Part shown: piece after piece, positions 1-6,149 of the stretch | How positions within the stretch are numbered: the stretch's first letter is position 1 | Layout: each line of letters begins with the position of its first letter | Assembly: GCA_024278435.1 (NCBI GenBank) | Contig: JAJRTD010000158.1 | Location: 1-6,955 of the forward strand | DNA from: Gammaproteobacteria bacterium | Lineage (GTDB): Bacteria; Pseudomonadota; Gammaproteobacteria; SZUA-229 | Direction: 5' to 3' | DNA length: 6,955 nt | Program-made: the position numbers and the translations under genes | Notes under the pieces: model-generated | Told to the model about the DNA's origin: nothing | The model's database searches: none | Seen by the model: the letters and a program-made list of their open reading frames with translations, nothing else

Positions 1-200
1 AGCCATTCAAGCCATGCCAGCCATTCCGGCAGTAGCTGCTGCATCCAGCTGTCCAGCTGGGTAAACAGCAGTTCGGTGCCAAACCAGAACAGGGCAATAT
101 TGATAATAAACGGTATAACAACAAACTTTTTAATGCCGGGCTTAAGTAATAAAGCAAAGCCGCTGAAGCCGTCGAGGAAACCTTTGATAAATGAAAACAC
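1..200 (-). CDS. cysZ: CysZ-type sulfate permease, N-terminal part (cut by window edge)
   Basis: Only the first 66 residues are present; the rest lies beyond position 1. CysZ is an inner-membrane protein that brings sulfate into the cell for cysteine synthesis. The reading resembles the E. coli CysZ N-terminus as I remember it: a GF..GF..L stretch, then KPGIKKFVVIPFIINIAL (about residues 20-37), then LLFTQLDSWM and PEWLAWLEW, matching E. coli QPGIRRFVILPLLVNILL, LFTQLDVWI and PDWLQWL. Residues about 26-47 form the first membrane segment. The start is GTG at 200-198. No ATG exists in this frame, and an in-frame TGA lies about 14 codons upstream, so GTG is the only ordinary start. No clear Shine-Dalgarno sequence precedes it. 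Family assignment is from motif recall; the truncation limits certainty. Confidence 0.85.
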   Translation of the reverse strand, partial: MFSFIKGFLDGFSGFALLLKPGIKKFVVIPFIINIALFWFGTELLFTQLDSWMQQLLPEWLAWLEW

Positions 201-211
201 GATTAAAAGCC

Positions 212-239
212 AATGAATAATGAAAAGTGAAAAATGGAT
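212..239. repeat. A/T-rich heptad tract (AATGAAA-like, 4 units)
   Basis: Four consecutive 7-base units read AATGAAT, AATGAAA, AGTGAAA and AATGGAT on the plus strand. They lie between the putative cysZ promoter and its start codon, so they would be in the cysZ leader. A similar tract in the opposite orientation ends the kinase gene at 497-517. Confidence 0.5.
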
Positions 240-260
240 TCACTAAAACTGATGCGGGCA

Positions 261-291
261 ATTATACCTGCAATAAACTGTATAAGTCTAA
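261..291 (-). promoter_or_regulatory. Probable sigma70 promoter for cysZ
   Basis: On the minus strand there is a perfect TATAAT at 266-261. A weak -35 candidate lies upstream: TAGACT at 290-285 with an 18-bp spacer, or TTAGAC at 291-286 with 19. The -10 sits about 60 bases before the cysZ GTG start and on the correct strand. The poor -35 would suit a weak or activator-dependent promoter, but no activator site could be identified. Confidence 0.4.
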
Positions 292-386
292 ATCTGATCT
301 GGCAGGCAGTATCCGGTTTGCTGAAACCTGCTTCTATATAATCCAGTCTGCTTACTGGTCACCTGCACACGGCGGGCAGTGGCACA

Positions 387-426
387 ACAATCTGTAGGTG
401 CGAATAAATTTGCACCTACAGATTGT
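387..426. repeat. Perfect 15-bp palindrome (hairpin 1 of a compound intergenic repeat)
   Basis: The left arm 387-401 (ACAATCTGTAGGTGC) is exactly complementary to the right arm 412-426. The 10-base centre is A/T-rich and can pair further. No U-run follows on either strand, so it is not a standard terminator. Hairpins with GTAGGTGC arms are, from memory, common dispersed intergenic repeats in gammaproteobacteria; copy number in this genome is unknown. It lies downstream of the kinase and upstream of cysZ. Confidence 0.7.
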
Positions 427-428
427 AG

Positions 429-454
429 GTCGGATTAGCGTAGCGTAATCCGAC
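429..454. repeat. 9-bp palindrome GTCGGATTA/TAATCCGAC (hairpin 2)
   Basis: The arms 429-437 and 446-454 are perfect inverted repeats around GCGTAGCG. The block begins two bases after hairpin 1 ends. The GTAGGTCGGATTAGCGTAGCG type of sequence is, from memory, a widespread REP-like dispersed repeat in gammaproteobacterial intergenic regions. No linked transposase gene is present here. Confidence 0.65.
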
Positions 455-496
455 AACGTACCGTGGACCCATTATCCGGGTTGTAACAGCAAAAAA

Positions 497-517
497 TTTT
501 TCATTTTTCATTTTTTA
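497..517. repeat. A/T-rich heptad tract (3 units) overlapping the kinase stop codon
   Basis: Three 7-base units read TTTTTCA, TTTTTCA and TTTTTTA on the plus strand, which is AATGAAA-like on the minus strand. The tract supplies the last codons of the kinase (residues VKNEK) and its TGA stop. It is inverted relative to the tract at 212-239, so the two bracket the repeat-bearing spacer. Confidence 0.5.
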
Positions 518-1784
518 CTGCTTTTAAAGCAAGTAGCGCACTACCATAACTGGCTTCGCTGTGCTGTGCCTGGATTACCGGCAAGCCGGTGATGCGCTGC
601 CGGATTTTTGTCCAGGCTGTATTTTTACTGCCACCGCCGGCGGTAAAAATTCTTTGCGGGGTGGCTGCGCCCAGGGCTTCGAGTTTTTTATAGGCCTGCG
701 CTTCGATGCCGGCCATGCCTTCCAGTAATGCCTGAAAAAACTCGACATCACTTGCCGGGCGCGGTGTGCTGATATCCTGCTTGCTGCTGTCATTGAACGG
801 GAAACGTTCGCCGGTTGCCGGTAGCGGGTAATAATGCAGGCCGGTTGGCTGATCCGGTTGCAGCTGTGGGGTCATTTCGTCGATCTGCTGTCGGCTGAAG
901 TATTTTAGTAATACGGCGCCGCCGGAATTTGATGCGCCACCGACCAGCCAGCGCCGGTTCAGGTGGTGGCTGTAGATACCGTATTCGGGGTTGAACAGCG
1001 GCTTATCTGAAAACAGTTTAATCACCAGCGTACTGCCCAGCGAGGTGACAGCATCACCGGTCTCGCAGGCACCGGTAGCCAGTACTGCGGCATTGCTATC
1101 GGTGGTTCCGGCAACCACGATACAGTTTTCCGCCAGCCGGTATTTCTCCGTTTTTTTCGCTAATACCGGGGCTACAGTCTCGCCCGGAGCGAGCACCTGT
1201 GGCAGTAGATGACGGTCAATGCCGACGTTTTCAGCATTTTCCTGTAACCAGTCTGGCCATTGTTGTGTACGGCTGTCATAACCGAGTTTCAGGCAGTTGT
1301 TTTCATCGCTGATGTCATAGCGTCCGCTCAGTGAGGCGGCCAGCCAGTCGGCCTGGTGGCACAGGCGTTCGGTAGCGGGGAATTTTTCCAGCAGTAAAAG
1401 CGCTTTTGCCAGTGATGAACTGGCGCCGTGCACCGCGCTGTCGGCCGGCGCAAAACGGCTGATGATTTCCGCCTGTGCCTGCGCCTGCTGGTCGTTATAC
1501 ATTAATGCCGGTGCCAGCGGTGTACCGTCCTTGTCGCAGGCAATAAGGGTGCCGGAAGTACCGTCAATGGCAATGGCGCAGATGGATTTTGGATGGCTGC
1601 ACTGTTCCAGCCTGTCACTTATTTCCAGCAGTAAACAATCGAGCTGTGTTAACCAGTATGCAGGGTCGGTGGTTGATTCCAGAGCCAGCCGGTGGCTCAG
1701 CAGTTCATTACCCTGTGAGTCGATACAGCTGCCGCGAATACCCGAAGTGCCGATATCAATACCAAGGAATACCGGTGTTTTCAC
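501..1784 (-). CDS. FGGY-family sugar kinase, short D-ribulokinase/xylulokinase-like type
   Basis: This 427-residue protein most likely phosphorylates a ketopentose such as D-ribulose or D-xylulose with ATP in the cytoplasm. The first actin-like domain opens with GIDIGTSG (residues 8-15; D10 and T13 in the phosphate-binding loop), followed by IAIDGTSGT (71-79). The second carries AGTTDSNAA (225-233), with D229 as the likely catalytic base, TSLGSTLVIKL (247-257), GGASNSGG (282-289) and the nucleotide-binding TAGGGSKN (381-388). It is shorter than typical FGGY kinases (about 480-550 residues) and, from memory, matches the cyanobacterial/plant SePSK-XK1 group, for which D-ribulose kinase activity is reported. 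The start is GTG at 1784-1782, only 6 bp after the queF stop and without a clear Shine-Dalgarno, so translation is probably coupled to queF. The last few residues come from an A/T heptad tract. Exact substrate is uncertain. Confidence 0.92.
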   Translation of the reverse strand: MKTPVFLGIDIGTSGIRGSCIDSQGNELLSHRLALESTTDPAYWLTQLDCLLLEISDRLEQCSHPKSICAIAIDGTSGTLIACDKDGTPLAPALMYNDQQAQAQAEIISRFAPADSAVHGASSSLAKALLLLEKFPATERLCHQADWLAASLSGRYDISDENNCLKLGYDSRTQQWPDWLQENAENVGIDRHLLPQVLAPGETVAPVLAKKTEKYRLAENCIVVAGTTDSNAAVLATGACETGDAVTSLGSTLVIKLFSDKPLFNPEYGIYSHHLNRRWLVGGASNSGGAVLLKYFSRQQIDEMTPQLQPDQPTGLHYYPLPATGERFPFNDSSKQDISTPRPASDVEFFQALLEGMAGIEAQAYKKLEALGAATPQRIFTAGGGSKNTAWTKIRQRITGLPVIQAQHSEASYGSALLALKAVKNEK

Positions 1785-1790
1785 AGGCGT

Positions 1791-2180
1791 TCAGGGCAGG
1801 GCAACCACTGCCGGGGCGGTCCAGGCCGGATCTTTATGCTCGGCTACCACCGTGGTGTAAACCCCGCCGCGTACGTTAAAGTCGGCAGTCAGGCGCATAA
1901 AACGCGGCTGGCAGGCATTCACCAGGTCGCTGAGAATCTCGTTGGTGACGGCTTCATGAAAAGCGCCTTCATCACGAAATGCCCAGATATACAGCTTGAG
2001 TGATTTCAGCTCGATGCAGCTTTTTTCCGGCACGTATTCCAGGTGCAGGGTGGCGAAATCCGGCTGCCCGGTTTTTGGACACAAACAGGTGAATTCGGGC
2101 AGGCGGATGCGAATGGTGTAGTCGCGCTCCGGTGTCGGGTTGTCAAAAATTTCAAGTTCTTTGGTTGGCCTGGTTGCCAT
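1791..2180 (-). CDS. queF: NADPH-dependent 7-cyano-7-deazaguanine (preQ0) reductase, type I QueF
   Basis: QueF reduces the nitrile of preQ0 to the amine preQ1, a cytoplasmic step in making queuosine for tRNA wobble positions. At 129 residues it is the short, unimodal (Bacillus YkvM-like) form, not the roughly 280-residue E. coli form. Visible motifs are [13 protein letters not shown] (30-42), with C34 as the nucleophile and D41 as the proton donor; the QueF signature ELKSLKLY (57-64), which contributes to NADPH binding; and FHE (74-76), with H75 and E76 in the substrate pocket. The spacing of C34, D41 and H75 equals that of the B. subtilis enzyme (C55, D62, H96). The ATG at 2180 is preceded by GAGAAA about 7 bases upstream, an acceptable Shine-Dalgarno. 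It is the first gene of a minus-strand pair with the sugar kinase. No frame defects are seen. Confidence 0.97.
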   Translation of the reverse strand: MATRPTKELEIFDNPTPERDYTIRIRLPEFTCLCPKTGQPDFATLHLEYVPEKSCIELKSLKLYIWAFRDEGAFHEAVTNEILSDLVNACQPRFMRLTADFNVRGGVYTTVVAEHKDPAWTAPAVVALP

Positions 2181-2206
2181 GATGTTTCTCGAAGCAAAAT
2201 AAAACC

Positions 2207-2224
2207 CGCATTATACATAATGCG
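2207..2224 (-). promoter_or_regulatory. queF -10 box embedded in an 18-bp palindrome (possible operator)
   Basis: CGCATTATACATAATGCG has two perfect 8-base arms around a 2-base centre. On the minus strand it contains a perfect TATAAT (2215-2210), about 30 bases upstream of the queF ATG. No convincing -35 box is found 16-18 bases further up. A repressor bound here would block the -10, so the palindrome is a candidate operator, but I do not recognise it as a known regulator's site. Confidence 0.45.
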
Positions 2225-2635
2225 TAAATATTTCATATTACAGAAGGCTAATATTATTGATGTCTGATGTTTTGATGCCAATGAATTCAGCAGCTTACAC
2301 AGGCTTGTTAAATCATCCCGGCAACAACAGATAAAGGCGCTGAAATGTAACTGAAAATTTAACCAAAAAGATGCCGAAATCGCTCTTAAAAACCGCTGTC
2401 AGTCATGTAAACTACGCCGCAACTTAAGAGAAAATACCAAGGAACCTGTGAACAGGTCTGGATGCAGCAGATTGAGATTCAGAATTTTTCAGGGCAAGGC
2501 GTTAAGTGATTGTATATAGTTATTCTATTGCAATGGCTTAGTAACGTGGACATGAGATATTCCGGGCTCAAGAAGCGTATTCACGACTTATTCAGAGGTT
2601 CCCTAACTGCCATCGTGCAACGGCCATAAAAAATA
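2225..2635. other. Divergent intergenic region between queF and smc; no gene seen
   Basis: No open frame of useful length with a ribosome-binding site is present. The region is A/T-richer than its neighbours. It contains a small 5-bp hairpin with a TGAA loop (2444-2457) and the imperfect inverted repeat described at 2481-2546. A promoter for smc must lie here, but I found no box pair with good spacing; TATATA/TATAGT around 2513-2520 is the best -10 candidate and lacks a matching -35. No Shine-Dalgarno stands before the smc ATG. Confidence 0.5.
2481..2546. repeat. Imperfect inverted repeat, possibly a degenerate dispersed element
   Basis: CGTTA at 2500-2504 pairs with TAACG at 2542-2546, AG/CT and ATTG/CAAT segments pair inside them with small bulges, and the centre is the A/T-rich TATATAGTTATTCTATT. 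The preceding AGAATTTTTCAGGGCAAGG reminds me of a dispersed gammaproteobacterial intergenic repeat, but the matching far arm is not present here. That resemblance is from memory and unverified. Confidence 0.3.
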
Positions 2636-5179
2636 ATGCGTTTAAGCAAGATCAAACTTTCCGGTTTTAAATCCTTTGTTGATTCAACAACCATCAACCT
2701 GCCCAGTAATTTAACCGGTATTGTCGGCCCCAACGGCTGTGGCAAATCCAATACCATTGACGCGGTGCGCTGGGTAATGGGTGAGTCCTCCGCCAAGCAC
2801 CTGCGCGGTGCCTCCATGGATGATGTTATTTTTAACGGTTCGTCGGCCAGAAAGCCGGTGGATTCGGCGGCGGTGGAACTGGTTTTTGATAACAGCGAGG
2901 GCAAGCTGGGCGGGCAGTACGCCAACTACGCGGAGATATCGGTAAAACGCCAGGTGACCCGTGACGGCACCTCGAAATACAGCTTAAATGGCACCCGCTG
3001 CCGGCGCCGTGACGTGGCCGACCTGTTTCTGGGTACCGGCCTGGGGCCGCGCAGTTATGCCATTATTGAACAGGGCATGATTTCGCGCCTGATTGAAGCC
3101 AAGCCGGAAGAGCTGCGCAGCTTCCTGGAGGAGGCCGCCGGCATCTCCAAGTACAAGGAACGTCGCCGGGAAACCGAAACCCGTATCCGTCACACCCGCG
3201 AAAACCTGGAACGGCTGTCGGATTTGCGCGAAGAAATCGACAAGCAGCTGGCCCGGCTGCAACGCCAGAGCCGCAGTGCCGAGCGTTACAAGGAGCTGAA
3301 GCAGGATGAGCGCCAGCTCAAGGCGGAACACCTGGCGCTGCACTGGCGTGAACTGAAAGCCGAACTGGACCGTCGTGACAGGGAAATCCAGGGTACAGAA
3401 ACCGCGCTGGAGCAGGCCATTGCCGAACAGCGCGCCACGGAATCAAAAATTGAGTCTTTCCGCCAGCAGAATACCGAGTCCAATGAAATACTGAACAGGG
3501 TTCAGGCAGAATACTACCGCCTGGGGGCGGACATTTCGGCCAAGGAACAGAACATCAAGCACCAGCAGGACCTGCTGCAGCGCCAGAAAACCGATCTCGA
3601 ACAGATTGAAATTGCGCTGGCTGATGCCACCCAGGCATTACAGTCCGACAAACAGTCAATTGCCGACATCGAGACCGCATTACGCGAGGAAGCACCGCGG
3701 CTGGAACAGCTGCAAACCGAGGAACAGGACATTACCACCCAGTTCCAGCAGGCCGAGCAGGCCATGGTCAGCTGGCAGCAGTCGTGGGATGAAATCAATC
3801 AGCGCTACTCGGCGGAAAGCCAGAAAGCCCAGCTTGAACGTTCCCGCATGGAGCAGCTGGAGCGTCATGTTGAGCAGCAGAAACAGCGCCTGCAGAAAAT
3901 CGATGTGGAAAAACAGGCACTGCGCGGCGAGAACCTGCAGGAACAGATTGCTGACCTGAAAACCCTGCTGGACAAGTCCACCAGCGAAAAAGCAGAACAT
4001 GAGCAGCTGTTGACCGACGCCATCGCAAATATCAAAACCACCCGGGAAAGTATTGTTGCCATGGAGCAGCAGTCGGCAGACGTGCGCCGCCGCATTCACC
4101 AGTGCCAGGGTAGCCTGTCGTCACTGGAGGCGCTGCAGCAGGCCGCACTGGGTAAAACCGATAAAGCCACCCGGCAATGGCTGGAAAAAAGCGGTATTGA
4201 TAACAATGCCCGTTTCGCCGAGCAGCTGAAAGTCAGCGAAGGCTGGGAACTGGCGGTTGAAACCGTTCTCGGTGATACCCTGGAAGCAGTTTGTGTCGAC
4301 GATATCAACCAGTATTCATCGGCCCTGGATTCGCTGCAGGACAGCAATCTATTGCTGGTTGAAAACGGTACTGCATCAGGCGCTGCAGCTGGCAGTAATA
4401 TGCTGCTGGATAAGGTCAGTGCCAGCGTCGACCTGGGGCAGTTCCTGTCCGGTATCCGCTGCAGTGAAAACCTGGATGAAGCCCTTAAAAACCGCCACAC
4501 ACTGGCCAGTAATGAAAGCATTATTACCAAAGACGGTGTCTGGCTGGGAGCCAGCTGGTTGCGGATCAGTCGGGATAAGGATGCCAGCACCGGTGTACTG
4601 GCACGTGAGCAGAGCATCCGTGAGCTGCAGCAGGAACTGGCCGAACTGGAAGCCAGTGGCGAAAAAATCAGCCAGCAACTGGGCGCCCTGCGCGAGGAAT
4701 TGCAGGCCAAAGAAAGCCAGCGTGAAGAACAGCAGCGTGCACTCAACAGCATTCATTCCCGGCTTAATGAAATTACCGCGCAAATCACCGCGCGCGAGTC
4801 ACGCCATGAACACATTACCAAGCGTGACCAGGATCTTGAAGCCGAACTGGAAGATACGCAGAAGATCATCGCCCGTGATGAGGCTGAAATAGAAACCGCT
4901 ACCCGCAACCGCAACCAGGCACTGGCCAATGCCGAAACCATGGAAGCCGACCGCAAGGCCCTGCAGGGACAGCGCGAGACCCTGCAGCAGCAGTTGCAAC
5001 AGCATCGCAGCAACCGGCAGCAGCACCGTGAGCAGGCTCACCAGCTGGCCATCAAGGTCGAAGGTCTGAAAACCCGCTTAAGCGGACTGCAGCATAATAT
5101 CCAGCGCATGGAACAGGCGCAGACTACCCAGTTGCAGCGCAAGCAGGAACTGGAAACCATGCTGTCCCAGTCGACGTAG
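2636..5179 (+). CDS. smc: Chromosome partition protein SMC, N-terminal 847 residues (ends at in-frame TAG)
   Basis: SMC is the ATPase that forms a long coiled-coil dimer and, with ScpA/ScpB, compacts and segregates the chromosome. This part shows the N-terminal half of the head: Walker A GPNGCGKSN (31-39), the arginine-finger region HLRGAS (R57), the Q-loop IIEQG (Q146) and the conserved RSFLEEAAGISKYKERR segment (161-177). A Q/E/R-rich coiled coil runs from about 180 to 490, the hinge domain covers about 495-655 (GWELAVETVLGDTLEAV, TKDGVWLG) and the returning coil begins near 660. The start MRLSKIKLSGFKSFVD is the family's usual N-terminus, so the ATG at 2636 is sure, although no Shine-Dalgarno is visible. 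Translation stops at TAG 5177-5179, but the same frame continues to 6145. The joined frame of 1170 codons gives the normal length for the family. As written, this polypeptide lacks Walker B and the ABC signature and could not hydrolyse ATP alone. Confidence 0.95.
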   Translation: MRLSKIKLSGFKSFVDSTTINLPSNLTGIVGPNGCGKSNTIDAVRWVMGESSAKHLRGASMDDVIFNGSSARKPVDSAAVELVFDNSEGKLGGQYANYAEISVKRQVTRDGTSKYSLNGTRCRRRDVADLFLGTGLGPRSYAIIEQGMISRLIEAKPEELRSFLEEAAGISKYKERRRETETRIRHTRENLERLSDLREEIDKQLARLQRQSRSAERYKELKQDERQLKAEHLALHWRELKAELDRRDREIQGTETALEQAIAEQRATESKIESFRQQNTESNEILNRVQAEYYRLGADISAKEQNIKHQQDLLQRQKTDLEQIEIALADATQALQSDKQSIADIETALREEAPRLEQLQTEEQDITTQFQQAEQAMVSWQQSWDEINQRYSAESQKAQLERSRMEQLERHVEQQKQRLQKIDVEKQALRGENLQEQIADLKTLLDKSTSEKAEHEQLLTDAIANIKTTRESIVAMEQQSADVRRRIHQCQGSLSSLEALQQAALGKTDKATRQWLEKSGIDNNARFAEQLKVSEGWELAVETVLGDTLEAVCVDDINQYSSALDSLQDSNLLLVENGTASGAAAGSNMLLDKVSASVDLGQFLSGIRCSENLDEALKNRHTLASNESIITKDGVWLGASWLRISRDKDASTGVLAREQSIRELQQELAELEASGEKISQQLGALREELQAKESQREEQQRALNSIHSRLNEITAQITARESRHEHITKRDQDLEAELEDTQKIIARDEAEIETATRNRNQALANAETMEADRKALQGQRETLQQQLQQHRSNRQQHREQAHQLAIKVEGLKTRLSGLQHNIQRMEQAQTTQLQRKQELETMLSQST
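5177..5179 (+). other. In-frame amber codon (codon 848) interrupting smc
   Basis: The frame reads SQST, TAG, PTEQLEAEL, with heptad-like coiled-coil sequence on both sides and no frame change. CAG (Gln) to TAG is a one-base transition at 5177, and Gln is very frequent in this coil. No other gene in the window ends in TAG (the complete ones end in TGA or TAA). Whether this is a real mutation, an assembly/read error, or a readthrough codon cannot be decided from the sequence. Confidence 0.9.
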
Positions 5180-5203
5180 CCGACCGAACAGCTGGAAGCC
5201 GAA

Positions 5204-6145
5204 TTGAAAACCCTGCTCGAGCAGCGCCTGAAAACCGAGGAAAGCCTGTCCGAGGCCCGGCGCAAGGTGGAAAGCGTGACCCATACCCAGCGTACGCTGG
5301 AGCAGCAGCGCAGCGAATTCGAACAGAAAGCACAGAGTGTTCGCAGCAAGCTGGAAAAACTGCGCCTCGACAGCCAGGAAACCCGGGTTCGCAGCAAAAC
5401 CGTACTGGAGCAGCTGGCCGAAACCGGTTTTGAACTGGACAGCATTCTTGAAACCCTGGACGAGCAGTCCGGCAGCCGACAGTGGGAAGCCAAGCTGGCC
5501 GAAGTCGCCACCAGGATATCACGCCTGGGGCCGATCAACCTGGCCGCAATTGACGAGTACAAGGAACAGCTGCAGCGCAAGGAATATCTCGACGAGCAGG
5601 ACCGGGATGTCACCGCAGCCCTGGAAATCCTGGAGCAGGCCATTGCCAAGATTGACAAGGAAACCCGTACCCGCTTCAAGGAAACCTATGATCATGTGAA
5701 CTCACGCATCAAGGACATGTTCCCGCGCCTGTTCGGTGGCGGTACCGCCTATCTTGAAATGACCGGTGATGACCTGCTCAATACCGGTGTTGCCATTATG
5801 GCGCGGCCACCGGGTAAACGCATCTCCAATATTCATCTTATGTCCGGTGGTGAAAAAGCGCTGACCGCTGTGGCGCTGGTGTTTGCCATTTTCGAACTCA
5901 ACCCGGCACCGTTCTGTATGCTCGATGAGGTTGATGCACCGCTGGATGAAGCCAATGTCGGGCGTTTCTGCCAGCTGGTCAAGGAAATGTCCGAGCGGGT
6001 ACAGTTTATTTTTATTACCCATAATAAAACCACCATGGAAATTTCAGAACACCTTACCGGTGTCACCATGCGCGAGTCAGGCGTTTCCCGCCTGGTATCT
6101 GTTGATGTTGCTGAAGCCGCGACAATGGCGGGCGTGGGGGCATAA
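5204..6145 (+). CDS. smc: SMC, C-terminal part (rest of coiled coil and C-terminal ATPase half)
   Basis: This is the continuation of the smc frame after the TAG. If translated separately, the nearest plausible start is TTG at 5204 with GGAAG five bases before it, giving 313 residues; that start is weak and may be chance. Numbered as in the joined protein, it holds the end of the returning coiled coil (to about 1010, including the conserved RLGPINLAAIDEY at 963-975), the ABC signature MSGGEK (1069-1074), Walker B FCMLDE with D1097/E1098, the D-loop DAPLDEAN and the H-loop ITHNK (H1129). All catalytic elements of the C-terminal head half are intact, which argues for a recent or artefactual stop. 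The TAA at 6143-6145 is 4 bp before zipA, so smc and zipA are almost certainly co-transcribed. Confidence 0.93.
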   Translation: MKTLLEQRLKTEESLSEARRKVESVTHTQRTLEQQRSEFEQKAQSVRSKLEKLRLDSQETRVRSKTVLEQLAETGFELDSILETLDEQSGSRQWEAKLAEVATRISRLGPINLAAIDEYKEQLQRKEYLDEQDRDVTAALEILEQAIAKIDKETRTRFKETYDHVNSRIKDMFPRLFGGGTAYLEMTGDDLLNTGVAIMARPPGKRISNIHLMSGGEKALTAVALVFAIFELNPAPFCMLDEVDAPLDEANVGRFCQLVKEMSERVQFIFITHNKTTMEISEHLTGVTMRESGVSRLVSVDVAEAATMAGVGA

Positions 6146-6149
6146 AGCC

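Noticed and set aside
2181..2260. preQ1 riboswitch upstream of queF
   Set aside because: I looked for the small hairpin plus A-rich tail of the preQ1-I type near the Shine-Dalgarno and did not see it; the palindrome there overlaps the -10 box and so would lie mostly outside the transcript.
2281..2334. Seventeen-codon ATG frame in the queF-smc spacer
   Set aside because: No ribosome-binding site, no recognisable peptide type, and it is within the length expected by chance.
2444..2457. Small hairpin ACCTG-TGAA-CAGGT as a terminator
   Set aside because: The stem is only 5 bp and no T-run follows on either strand.
4257..4892. Long plus-strand frame inside smc, and several minus-strand frames opposite it
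   Set aside because: These are by-products of the biased codon use of a long coiled-coil gene; their translations have low-complexity Ser/Cys/Arg composition and no family motifs.
2636..6145. smc as an ordinary decayed pseudogene with frameshifts
   Set aside because: The frame is continuous on both sides of a single TAG, all motifs are intact and the total length is normal, so general decay is not supported.
5883..6149. Long upstream extension of the zipA frame overlapping smc
   Set aside because: The extension overlaps the conserved SMC Walker B and H-loop coding region in another frame. The GTG at 6150 gives the normal ZipA N-terminus directly before its membrane helix.
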